Part shown: in pieces, positions 28,704-36,768 of the stretch | Layout of the letters: every line of letters starts with the position of its first letter | How positions within the stretch are numbered: the first letter of the stretch is position 1 | Assembly (NCBI GenBank): GCA_900637275.1 | Contig: LR134362.1 | Span: 1-64,000, forward strand | Reading direction: 5' to 3' | DNA: 64,000 nt | Source: [Pasteurella] aerogenes | GTDB taxonomy: Bacteria > Pseudomonadota > Gammaproteobacteria > Enterobacterales > Pasteurellaceae | Notes under the pieces: model-generated | Told to the model about the DNA's origin: nothing | The model's database searches: none | Seen by the model: the letters and a program-made list of their open reading frames with translations, nothing else | Translations under genes and position numbers: made by a program

Positions 28704-29492
28704 ATGAATAACGAAAATCTCTCATCAAATCAACCGCACTTTTCCTCCTCTGAAGATACTACCCATTTTGGTTTTAAAACTGTTGCTAAGTCGGAAAAAC
28801 AAAAAATGGTGGCAAATGTGTTTCATTCGGTGGCAGATAAATACGATTTAATGAACGATTTATTGTCTTTCGGTATTCATCGCGTATGGAAGCGTTTCAC
28901 GATTGATTGCAGCGGTGTGCGCAAAGGGCATAAAGTGTTGGATCTTGCCGGCGGAACCGGCGATTTTAGCGCAAAATTTTCTCGTTTAGTGGGGGAGAGT
29001 GGCGAAGTGGTATTGGCGGATATTAATTCTTCCATGCTTGAAGTTGGACGCGAAAAATTGCGCAATCTTGGCGTAGTGGGCAATATTAATTATGTGCAAG
29101 CTAATGCAGAAGCCTTACCTTTCGCCGATAATACCTTTGATTGCGTGGTGATAAGTTTTGGTTTGCGTAATGTGACCGATAAAGACAAAGCCTTGCGTTC
29201 CATGTTTCGCGTTTTAAAACCGGGCGGACGGTTGTTGGTGTTGGAATTTTCTAAACCAATTTTAGATCCGTTAAGCAAAATTTATAATTTCTATTCTTTC
29301 AATATTTTGCCAAAGGTGGGGGAAGTAGTAGTCAATGATGGCGATAGTTATCGTTATTTAGCGGAATCCATCCGTATGCATCCGGAACAGGCAGTGCTAA
29401 AAGACATGATGAGTGATGCCGGATTTGAGCAAGTCAGCTATTATAATTTAAGCGCCGGTATTGTGGCGTTGCACCGTGGCTACAAATTTTAG
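28704..29492 (+). CDS. ubiE: Ubiquinone/menaquinone C-methyltransferase UbiE
   Basis: SAM-dependent C-methyltransferase used in both quinone pathways. 262 residues. SAM-binding motif I is LDLAGGTGDFS (about residue 78), and the UbiE signatures YDLMNDLLSFGIHRVWKR and NSYRYLAES-like DSYRYLAESIRMHP are present. An uptake signal falls inside codons 9-12. First gene of ubiE-ubiJ-ubiB, followed by tatABC, as in E. coli. Confidence 0.96.
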   Translation: MNNENLSSNQPHFSSSEDTTHFGFKTVAKSEKQKMVANVFHSVADKYDLMNDLLSFGIHRVWKRFTIDCSGVRKGHKVLDLAGGTGDFSAKFSRLVGESGEVVLADINSSMLEVGREKLRNLGVVGNINYVQANAEALPFADNTFDCVVISFGLRNVTDKDKALRSMFRVLKPGGRLLVLEFSKPILDPLSKIYNFYSFNILPKVGEVVVNDGDSYRYLAESIRMHPEQAVLKDMMSDAGFEQVSYYNLSAGIVALHRGYKF

Positions 29493-29500
29493 GAGGCGCT

Positions 29501-30139
29501 ATGCTACCCCGTTTTGAGCAATTGAAAATGCAACTGATGTTGCCACAGCTGTTACATGGTGGCTTAGAGACGATCATCAATTATCTGCTCCAAAAAACGC
29601 CTAACTCCAGTTTGTATTTGCGTAAACTAAACGGAAAAGTGCTGGCGGTGAATGCACAAAAATTTAATTTTCCGATTTATTTTATTTTTTCTTCTCAACG
29701 CATTGATCTTTTACATCAATATGAAGGCGAAGTGGATTGTGAAGTGAGCGTGGCGTTATCTATATTGCTCAATATGCCGAAAAAAGTGCAATTAAGTCAA
29801 TACATTAACGACCAATCAATTCTTCTGCAAGGGGATTTGCAAGTGTTACAAGATTTTGTCGCGCTGATGGAATTTGTAGAAAAAGATCCGGCGGAATTAT
29901 TGTCACGCTATATCGGTGATGTGCCGGCACATAGTGCGGTCAGTTTTTTGCAAGATTTTATCCATATATTGAAGCAAAAATTAGGACAAAGCCAGCAATA
30001 TTGGGGAGAACGCTTGACGGAAGAATGGCAAGTGGTTTCGCCGAGTTTAGCTATTGCGGATTTTTGTGAACAAGTTAAAACGCTGGAAAAAGATACCGCA
30101 CTTTTTGAGCAAAAATTAGCCAAGCTACAATTAAGTTAA
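29501..30139 (+). CDS. ubiJ: Ubiquinone biosynthesis accessory factor UbiJ
   Basis: 212 residues of the UbiJ/SCP2-lipid-binding family. In E. coli UbiJ with UbiK organises the soluble Ubi complex and binds quinone intermediates. The SCP2-like N-terminal domain spans about residues 20-130, and the C terminus is helical and coiled-coil-like. AGGAGGC is a strong Shine-Dalgarno. Lies 8 bases after ubiE and just before ubiB, which supports the call. Confidence 0.88.
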   Translation: MLPRFEQLKMQLMLPQLLHGGLETIINYLLQKTPNSSLYLRKLNGKVLAVNAQKFNFPIYFIFSSQRIDLLHQYEGEVDCEVSVALSILLNMPKKVQLSQYINDQSILLQGDLQVLQDFVALMEFVEKDPAELLSRYIGDVPAHSAVSFLQDFIHILKQKLGQSQQYWGERLTEEWQVVSPSLAIADFCEQVKTLEKDTALFEQKLAKLQLS

Positions 30140-30145
30140 TTGACA

Positions 30146-31783
30146 ATGAAATTAAAAGATTTTTCTCGTTTATATCATATTTTGCGTACCTTTTTGCATT
30201 ATGGCATTGATGAAGTGTTGCCGCGAAATCGTTACACTCGTCCCATTCGTTGTTGGCGTAATTCGTTGTTTTGGCTAAGAAATCAACATTCCGAGAAAAC
30301 CTTTGGTATGCGTTTACGTTTGGCGTTGCAAGAATTAGGACCGGTTTGGATCAAATTAGGGCAAATGTTATCTACTCGCCGAGATTTATTTCCGCCGGAA
30401 ATTGCTGACGAACTGGCGCTATTACAGGATCAAGTAGATGCCTTTGACGGAAAAATCGCGCGTGCGCAAATTGAGCAAGCATTGGGCGGGCGCTTGGAAA
30501 ACTGGTTTAGTCATTTTGACGAACAAGCTCTCGCTTCCGCTTCTATCGCGCAAGTGCATACCGCGACTTTTAATCAACAGCAAGCCTTAGCGGGCAAGGA
30601 AGTGGTGATTAAAGTATTGCGCCCAGATATTCAACCACAAATTGAAGCGGATTTGAGTTGGATGTATAAATTGGCTAGTTGGTTGCCGAAATTATCCAAA
30701 GAAGGCTACCGTTTGCGCGCAGTTGAGGTGATTCGTGAATATGAAAAAACGTTACGTGATGAGTTGGATTTGCGTACGGAAATGGCGAATGCCATCCAAT
30801 TGCGCAATAATTTTGCGCAAAGCTCAATGCTTTATGTACCGGAAATGTATCCCGAGTTTTGTCATCGCAATGTGATTGTGATGGAGCGTATTTATGGTAT
30901 TCCGGTATCGGACATTGATGCTTTGCAAAAAAATCACACCAATATGAAATTATTGGCGGAAAGAGGTGTTCAAGTGTTTTTCACCCAGGTATTTCGTGAC
31001 AGTTTTTTCCATGCGGATATGCACCCGGGCAATATTTTTGTTAACCCAAATCACCCAGAAGATCCGCAATATATTGGGATTGACTGTGGAATTGTGGGGC
31101 GGCTAAATGATAACGATAAACGCTATTTGGCAGAAAGTTTTGTTGCGTTTTTCAATCGTGATTACCGACGTGTGGCGCAGATGCACGTGGATGCTGGCTG
31201 GACGCCGAAAGATACTAATATTGATGAATTTGAGCAAGCCTTTCGTGAAGTGTGTGAGCCGATTTTTGCGAAGCCTTTGTCGGAAATATCCTTTGGGCAA
31301 GTGCTATTGAATTTATTCAATGTGGCGCGTGAATTTAATATGCAAGTGCAGCCACAATTAGTGTTGTTGCAAAAAACCTTGTTATATATTGAAGGGTTAG
31401 GGCGTCAATTATATCCGCAGTTGGATTTATGGGATACCGCGAAACCGTTTTTGCAAGATTGGCTGGATCAACAAATGGGCGCCAAAGCCTTGTTGAAAAA
31501 GGTGAAACAAAAACTGCCTTATTGGTATGAGAATTTTCCTGATTTTCCGGAAACTGTACTTGAGGCGATGAAACAACAGAAATTAATTAACCAACAATTG
31601 CGGGAAATTAACCAAAAATTAAGCGTGCAGCAACGTTTCCATAAAAAAGCCTTTGCGGCGTTGACCGGTGGGATTATTTTTATCGGTACGTTATGGCAAT
31701 TTAATGCGTTGCCGCTTGGACTAAGTGCGGTGTTATTTTTGTGTAGTTTTATGATTTGGTTGATTGGTTTTCTCTTGCCATAA
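30146..31783 (+). CDS. ubiB: UbiB protein kinase-like ATPase for ubiquinone synthesis
   Basis: Membrane-anchored atypical kinase/ATPase needed for ubiquinone synthesis. 545 residues from ATG 30146; the frame can begin at an overlapping TTG 30140. Family motifs are KLGQMLSTRRDLFP (KxGQ) near residue 73 and the alanine-rich loop ASASIAQVH near 130, with catalytic-loop HADMHPGN and metal-binding IGIDCGIVG. Two C-terminal hydrophobic helices anchor it. Very close after ubiJ. Confidence 0.94.
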   Translation: MKLKDFSRLYHILRTFLHYGIDEVLPRNRYTRPIRCWRNSLFWLRNQHSEKTFGMRLRLALQELGPVWIKLGQMLSTRRDLFPPEIADELALLQDQVDAFDGKIARAQIEQALGGRLENWFSHFDEQALASASIAQVHTATFNQQQALAGKEVVIKVLRPDIQPQIEADLSWMYKLASWLPKLSKEGYRLRAVEVIREYEKTLRDELDLRTEMANAIQLRNNFAQSSMLYVPEMYPEFCHRNVIVMERIYGIPVSDIDALQKNHTNMKLLAERGVQVFFTQVFRDSFFHADMHPGNIFVNPNHPEDPQYIGIDCGIVGRLNDNDKRYLAESFVAFFNRDYRRVAQMHVDAGWTPKDTNIDEFEQAFREVCEPIFAKPLSEISFGQVLLNLFNVAREFNMQVQPQLVLLQKTLLYIEGLGRQLYPQLDLWDTAKPFLQDWLDQQMGAKALLKKVKQKLPYWYENFPDFPETVLEAMKQQKLINQQLREINQKLSVQQRFHKKAFAALTGGIIFIGTLWQFNALPLGLSAVLFLCSFMIWLIGFLLP

Positions 31784-31891
31784 GTGGAGATTTTTCAAAA
31801 TAATCTGATTTGGCTATTGTTCATCAAGATTAAAAAAGTTATATTGAGCGACAATTTATTGTCTATTTCATTCTACCCAAGGAGATTTAAA

Positions 31892-32125
31892 ATGGGATTC
31901 AGTTGGCAACAATTATTAATTCTTTTATTAGTTATTATCGTGATTTTCGGTACTAAAAAATTAAGAAATGTCGGCTCTGATTTAGGCGCGGCGGTAAAAG
32001 GATTCAAAAAAGCAATGAATGAAGATGAGCCGAATGCGACCAAAGATGCAGAATTCAAAAAAATCACAGATGAAGCGGCACAAACCACTCAAAGTGATAA
32101 AGTGAAAGATAAAGAGCAGGCATAA
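31892..32125 (+). CDS. tatA: Sec-independent translocase subunit TatA
   Basis: 77-residue protein with an N-terminal transmembrane helix (WQQLLILLLVIIVIFG), the FGTKKLRN hinge and an amphipathic helix, then a charged tail. TatA forms the Tat export pore. ATG 31892 with CAAGGAG upstream is the start; the frame from 31784 is only an open leader. It begins tatABC. A Tat substrate, the multicopper oxidase at 61.7 kb, lies in the same window. Confidence 0.96.
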   Translation: MGFSWQQLLILLLVIIVIFGTKKLRNVGSDLGAAVKGFKKAMNEDEPNATKDAEFKKITDEAAQTTQSDKVKDKEQA

Positions 32126-32128
32126 TCC

Positions 32129-32788
32129 GTGTTTGATATCGGCTTTTCAGAATTAGTTGTTCTGTTTATTGTGGGTTTGGTCGTGCTGGGTCCACAACGA
32201 TTGCCGGTGGCAATTCGCACCGTGATGGGTTGGGTGCGTACTATTCGAGGCTTGGCGGCGAATGTGCAAAGCGAGCTAAGCCAAGAATTAAAATTGCAGG
32301 AATTGCAAGAAAGAATCAAAAAAGCGGAACATCTAAATTTACAACAACTTTCGCCAGAATTGAATAAAACGGTGGAGGAGTTGCGTGAGTCTGCGCAAAA
32401 AATTAAAGCGGACTTAGAGAAAAAAGCAGCGGAAACCAATACCAGCTTTGAGCAACAAGCAAAAGAGTTGAAAGCGGCAATTCAATCAAATCATTCGGCA
32501 GCGGCGGAACACGCAGCAAAAGCCGAGTCGGCAAACATTGAAGACCAACAGTCGAAAGTGCAACAGGTTGAAGCTCAACGTAATGCGCTGACGGAGCCGG
32601 TTGAAATTCAGCAGGCAGAGCATCTCACTGAAACTTCGTTAAAAACCACCGCACTTTCGCCGGAGGAGCAAGCCGAACTTGCCGAACAAGCAGATCCGAT
32701 TATGCTTAGCGCAGCACAATATTATCCCGAAGATGAAGCGTTAATGGAGTTATCTCCATCCAATAAGACCCCGTCAGAAAAATCATAA
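32129..32788 (+). CDS. tatB: Sec-independent translocase subunit TatB
   Basis: 219 residues beginning MFDIGFSELVVLFIVGLVVLG, the TatB signature with its GPQRLPVA hinge. A long E/K/Q-rich, likely coiled-coil tail follows; it is longer than E. coli TatB (about 171). TatB with TatC forms the signal-peptide receptor. It starts at GTG 32129, 3 bases after the tatA stop. Confidence 0.94.
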   Translation: MFDIGFSELVVLFIVGLVVLGPQRLPVAIRTVMGWVRTIRGLAANVQSELSQELKLQELQERIKKAEHLNLQQLSPELNKTVEELRESAQKIKADLEKKAAETNTSFEQQAKELKAAIQSNHSAAAEHAAKAESANIEDQQSKVQQVEAQRNALTEPVEIQQAEHLTETSLKTTALSPEEQAELAEQADPIMLSAAQYYPEDEALMELSPSNKTPSEKS

Positions 32789-32803
32789 CCTACGAGAAGA
32801 TTT

Positions 32804-33577
32804 ATGACTGTTGAAGAAACTCAACCGCTAATCACTCACTTACTCGAGTTACGCAACCGCTTGTTGCGTAGCGTTGTTTTTGTGTCTTTAGTATTTTTGG
32901 CGTTAGTTTATTTTTCTAACGATATTTATAACTTTGTTGCCTCGCCTTTATTGGAAGTTATGCCGGCGGGGGCGACTATGATCGCGACCAATATTGCTAC
33001 CCCGTTTTTTACGCCGATTAAATTGACTGCGGTGGTGGCTATTTTTGTTTCTGTTCCATTTTTACTTTATCAAATCTGGGCGTTTGTGGCGCCAGCGTTG
33101 TATCAACATGAAAAACGCTTGGTTTATCCCTTATTATTTTCCAGTACCTTGCTCTTTTATTTGGGCGTGGCGTTTGCCTATTATGTGGTTTTCCCGTTGG
33201 TGTTCGCCTTTTTGACCAAAACAGCTCCGGACGGTGTTGCTATTGCTACCGATATCAGCAGCTATTTGGATTTTGTGTTGGCAATTTTCTTGGCATTCGG
33301 TGTGTGTTTTGAAGTGCCGGTGGCGATTATTTTGCTGTGTTGGTCTGGGGTGACGACACCGGAAGATTTGAAGAAAAAACGTCCTTATATTATTGTAGCT
33401 GCGTTTTTTATCGGTATGTTATTGACGCCTCCGGATGCGATTTCACAAACTTTACTCGCGGTCCCAATGTGTTTGTTATTTGAAGTTGGTGTTATTTGCG
33501 CCCGTTTCTATCGTCCGAAAGAGGATGAAGAAGATACCGAGGAAGATGAAAGTGCGGACAATGTTAACGAGAAATAA
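32804..33577 (+). CDS. tatC: Sec-independent translocase subunit TatC
   Basis: 257 residues with six predicted transmembrane helices. The N terminus ETQPLITHLLELRNRLLRS is the conserved TatC region that contacts twin-arginine signals. C-terminal tail is strongly acidic (EDEEDTEEDESAD). Third gene of tatABC; hemB follows after 54 bases. Confidence 0.95.
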   Translation: MTVEETQPLITHLLELRNRLLRSVVFVSLVFLALVYFSNDIYNFVASPLLEVMPAGATMIATNIATPFFTPIKLTAVVAIFVSVPFLLYQIWAFVAPALYQHEKRLVYPLLFSSTLLFYLGVAFAYYVVFPLVFAFLTKTAPDGVAIATDISSYLDFVLAIFLAFGVCFEVPVAIILLCWSGVTTPEDLKKKRPYIIVAAFFIGMLLTPPDAISQTLLAVPMCLLFEVGVICARFYRPKEDEEDTEEDESADNVNEK

Positions 33578-33631
33578 CTATAGTAAAAGAAAGTAAAAAG
33601 GCTAGAGCCTTTCGTATTTGGAGAGAAGATT

Positions 33632-34654
33632 ATGACAGAACAAATTTTTACCGGATTTCCTACTCGTCGTTTACGTCGTTTACGCAAACATGATTTTAGT
33701 CGTCGTTTAGTGGCAGAAAATAAGTTAACAGTGGACGATTTAATTTATCCGGTGTTTATTATTGAAGGTGAAAATTATCGTGAGCCGGTTCCTTCCATGC
33801 CAAAAGTTGAACGTTTAACCATTGATCAATTATTGATTGAAGCGGGATTATTGGTGAAATATGGTGTGCCGGTGATTGCGTTGTTTCCGGTGGTAGAACA
33901 AGATAAAAAATCATTGATGGCGGAGGAAGCCTATAATCCTAATGGCTTGGTGCAACGTGCGGTAAAAGCGCTGAAATCTCATTATCCGCAATTGGGTGTA
34001 TTAACCGATGTGGCGTTAGATCCTTATACGTTGCATGGACAAGATGGGATTATTGATGACGATAATTATGTGTTAAATGACATCACCACGGAAGTGTTGG
34101 TGAAACAAGCCTTATCTCATGCGCAAGCTGGTGCGGATATTGTGGCACCAAGCGATATGATGGACGGTAGAATTGGTAAAATTCGTACCGCACTTGAAGA
34201 ACAGGGATTGATTAATACACAAATTATGGCGTATTCCGCTAAATATGCATCTTGCTATTATGGACCGTTCCGTGATGCTGTCGGCTCGGCGGCGAATTTA
34301 AAAGGCGGCGATAAGAAAACCTATCAGGTGGACCCCGCTAATAGCAATGAAGGCTTGCAAGAAGTGGCGTTGGATTTGCAAGAGGGCGCGGATATGGTGA
34401 TGATCAAACCGGGAATGCCTTATTTAGATATGGTGTATCGCGTGAAAGATTATTTTGGTGTGCCGACTTTTGCTTACCAAGTCTCCGGTGAATATGCTAT
34501 GTTGATGGCAGCAATTCAAAATGGCTGGCTAAAGGAAAAAGATGCGATTATGGAAGGTTTGCTGTGCTTTAAGCGTGCTGGTGCGGATGGTATTTTGACC
34601 TACTTTGCTAAACAGGTGGCAGAGTGGATTTATTTCGAAAATAAAGATCGATAA
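33632..34654 (+). CDS. hemB: Delta-aminolevulinic acid dehydratase (porphobilinogen synthase), Mg-type
   Basis: Condenses two 5-aminolevulinates to porphobilinogen in haem synthesis. 340 residues. The Schiff-base lysines lie in MAYSAKYASCYYGPF and MVMIKPGMPYLD. The metal region reads DVALDPYTLHGQDG: A128, D130 and D138 replace the three zinc cysteines of the E. coli enzyme, so this is the Mg-dependent, zinc-independent class. Its presence separates this organism from haem-requiring H. influenzae. Confidence 0.95.
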   Translation: MTEQIFTGFPTRRLRRLRKHDFSRRLVAENKLTVDDLIYPVFIIEGENYREPVPSMPKVERLTIDQLLIEAGLLVKYGVPVIALFPVVEQDKKSLMAEEAYNPNGLVQRAVKALKSHYPQLGVLTDVALDPYTLHGQDGIIDDDNYVLNDITTEVLVKQALSHAQAGADIVAPSDMMDGRIGKIRTALEEQGLINTQIMAYSAKYASCYYGPFRDAVGSAANLKGGDKKTYQVDPANSNEGLQEVALDLQEGADMVMIKPGMPYLDMVYRVKDYFGVPTFAYQVSGEYAMLMAAIQNGWLKEKDAIMEGLLCFKRAGADGILTYFAKQVAEWIYFENKDR

Positions 34655-34665
34655 TTGAGAGAATG

Positions 34666-34700
34666 AAGGGAAAATGGCGCGCCAATTTCCCTTATTTTTT
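34666..34700 (+). terminator. Terminator of hemB
   Basis: AAGGGAAAATGGC / GCCAATTTCCCTT forms an 11-bp paired stem with one internal A/A mismatch, followed by ATTTTTT. Confidence 0.88.
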
Positions 34701-34720
34701 AGCTTAAAATGGGAGGAGAA

Positions 34721-35413
34721 ATGTCAAAAACGGTATTAGTGGTTGAAGATGAACGCGCGATCCGAGAAATGATTGTTTTGTTTCTCTCACAACAGGGTTA
34801 TCAACCGATTGAGGCGGAAGATTACCAAAGTGCGGTCAATAAATTAAGTGAAAACCCAAAATTGATTTTATTAGATTGGATGTTACCGGGGCGTTCCGGA
34901 ATTCAGTTTATTCAATATCTCAAAAAACAAGAAGAAACAACAAAATTGCCGGTGATTATGCTCACTGCGAGAAGCACTGAAGAAGATTGTATTCTGTGCT
35001 TGAAAGAAGGCGCTGATGATTACATCACCAAACCTTTCTCGCCAAAAGTTTTATTGGCGCGTATTGACGCGGTATGGCGCCGCAGTTATGAATCGCAAAG
35101 TCATATTATTGATATTGACGGGTTGCAACTTGATCAACAAGCTAAACGGGTTTTTTATCAACAAACGGAAATTAATCTTAGCGCAACAGAATATAAATTA
35201 CTGCACTTTTTTATGACCCATCCGGAAAAAGTCTATACTCGCGATCAATTATTGGATTTTATCTGGGGAAACGATATTTATGTGGAAGATCGCACGGTAG
35301 ATTCCTACATTCGTCGTTTGCGCAAAAGCCTTGAGGCTAGCCAATTTGATCGTTACATTCAAACTGTACGCGGTTCCGGCTATCGTTTTTCTAATCATTT
35401 TCAGGAAAGTTAA
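34721..35413 (+). CDS. phoB: Phosphate regulon response regulator PhoB
   Basis: OmpR-type regulator, 230 residues. Receiver domain with VVEDERAIREM start, phospho-acceptor D in LILLDWMLPGRSG (about residue 54) and the LTARSTEEDCILCLKEGADDYITKPF region, then a winged-helix C-terminal domain ending DRTVDSYIRRLRKSLE. ATG 34721 follows GGGAGGAGAA, an excellent ribosome site. It overlaps phoR by one base. No pst genes are adjacent in this window. Confidence 0.9.
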   Translation: MSKTVLVVEDERAIREMIVLFLSQQGYQPIEAEDYQSAVNKLSENPKLILLDWMLPGRSGIQFIQYLKKQEETTKLPVIMLTARSTEEDCILCLKEGADDYITKPFSPKVLLARIDAVWRRSYESQSHIIDIDGLQLDQQAKRVFYQQTEINLSATEYKLLHFFMTHPEKVYTRDQLLDFIWGNDIYVEDRTVDSYIRRLRKSLEASQFDRYIQTVRGSGYRFSNHFQES

Positions 35414-36696
35414 TGAAGATTAAGTTCTCAATTAAGCATTTTATTGCCGAAATGGTGCTATCTGCGTTGCTGGCATTTGTGTTCAGTATTTTTGCGCAGA
35501 ATTTTGAAGTCTGGTTTATTGGTATATTAGTGTTACTTTTGCTTTGGCACCATTGTAGCGAATATCGCTTGCTCCAATTGTTATCCCCTAAGAAAAATCA
35601 ACATGATAATTTAAATGCATGGGGACATATTTCGCAAACCGTGGGGTATTACAAACAACGCCATCGACGAGAAAAAATCAAAACTCTACGTATGCTGTCG
35701 AAACTCAATCGTAATATTCAGTATTTGCCGGATGGCATTATTATTTTTCGTCACGATGGACAAATCTCTTGGTGTAACAATATGGCACAAGAGATTTTCG
35801 ATTTTTATTGGGATAAAAAGGTCAAAAAAAATATTTTTAGCGTGATTTTTTATGAAGAATTTAAAAACTATTGCAAGCAAACCAACCATAAAAGACCGTT
35901 AGTGTTATTAACTGCAAAAGAGCGCTATATTGAAATAAATTTAACGCCGTATGACAGCGAGTTGACCTTAGTGATTGTGCGTGATGTGACCCAAATTATT
36001 CGCTTATTGCATTCGCGTCAAACCTTTTTAGCCAACATGAACCACGAATTAAGAACGCCGCTTACTGTGTTGCAAGGTTATTTGGAGTTGCTGGAAGGAT
36101 CTGAGAATTTAAGTGAAATTGAGCAAAAAGCGGTGAATGCCATGACGGAACAAAGTAAGCGTATGGCAAATTTATTGCAACAATTAAACATCTTGGCGAA
36201 AATTGAGCATTCCACCAATGAAAATCACAATGAAGTCAATCTTTCCGAATTGATTTTGGGGTGCCAGCGCAGTGTAGAAATGTTAGTAAGTGAACACCAA
36301 CAAGTTGTCTTTTCCGTATTACCTAACGTACGCGTGATGGGCGATGAAAGTCAGCTGCAAAGTGCGGTGTCGAATTTGATTTTTAATGCAATCAAACATT
36401 CCGGCGAGCAAAGTAAAATTTTCGTGCGTTTGGTGCTTTGTCCGGAGGGGGTAGAATTTAGCGTGGCGGACAACGGTCAAGGTATCGCACCGCAGCATAT
36501 TCCACATTTGACTGAGCGTTTTTATCGTGTAGATGAGTCGCGTAGCAATCGTACCGGCGGTAGCGGCTTGGGGCTTGCTATTGTAAAACACGCCTTAGAG
36601 CAGCACCAAGCGCAACTGCAAGTCAGTAGCGAAGTTGGAAAAGGCAGTTGTTTTAGTTTTATTTTGCCGCGTGAGTTATTGCGCTTATGTGCTTAA
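35413..36696 (+). CDS. phoR: Phosphate regulon sensor kinase PhoR
   Basis: 427-residue histidine kinase. Two N-terminal hydrophobic helices, a short PAS-like segment (GIIIFRHDGQISWCNNMAQEIF), the phospho-acceptor H-box in MNHELRTPLTVLQGY, N-box LIFNAIKHS, and G-boxes DNGQGI and GGSGLGLAIVKHALE. The start ATG shares its A with the phoB stop (TAATG), so translation is coupled. Confidence 0.9.
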   Translation: MKIKFSIKHFIAEMVLSALLAFVFSIFAQNFEVWFIGILVLLLLWHHCSEYRLLQLLSPKKNQHDNLNAWGHISQTVGYYKQRHRREKIKTLRMLSKLNRNIQYLPDGIIIFRHDGQISWCNNMAQEIFDFYWDKKVKKNIFSVIFYEEFKNYCKQTNHKRPLVLLTAKERYIEINLTPYDSELTLVIVRDVTQIIRLLHSRQTFLANMNHELRTPLTVLQGYLELLEGSENLSEIEQKAVNAMTEQSKRMANLLQQLNILAKIEHSTNENHNEVNLSELILGCQRSVEMLVSEHQQVVFSVLPNVRVMGDESQLQSAVSNLIFNAIKHSGEQSKIFVRLVLCPEGVEFSVADNGQGIAPQHIPHLTERFYRVDESRSNRTGGSGLGLAIVKHALEQHQAQLQVSSEVGKGSCFSFILPRELLRLCA

Positions 36697-36768
36697 TCGT
36701 TTAAAAAGCGATGAATTTCCGTTAAACTAATACGCTATTTGTAAATTAAGTAAATTTTGACCGCACTT

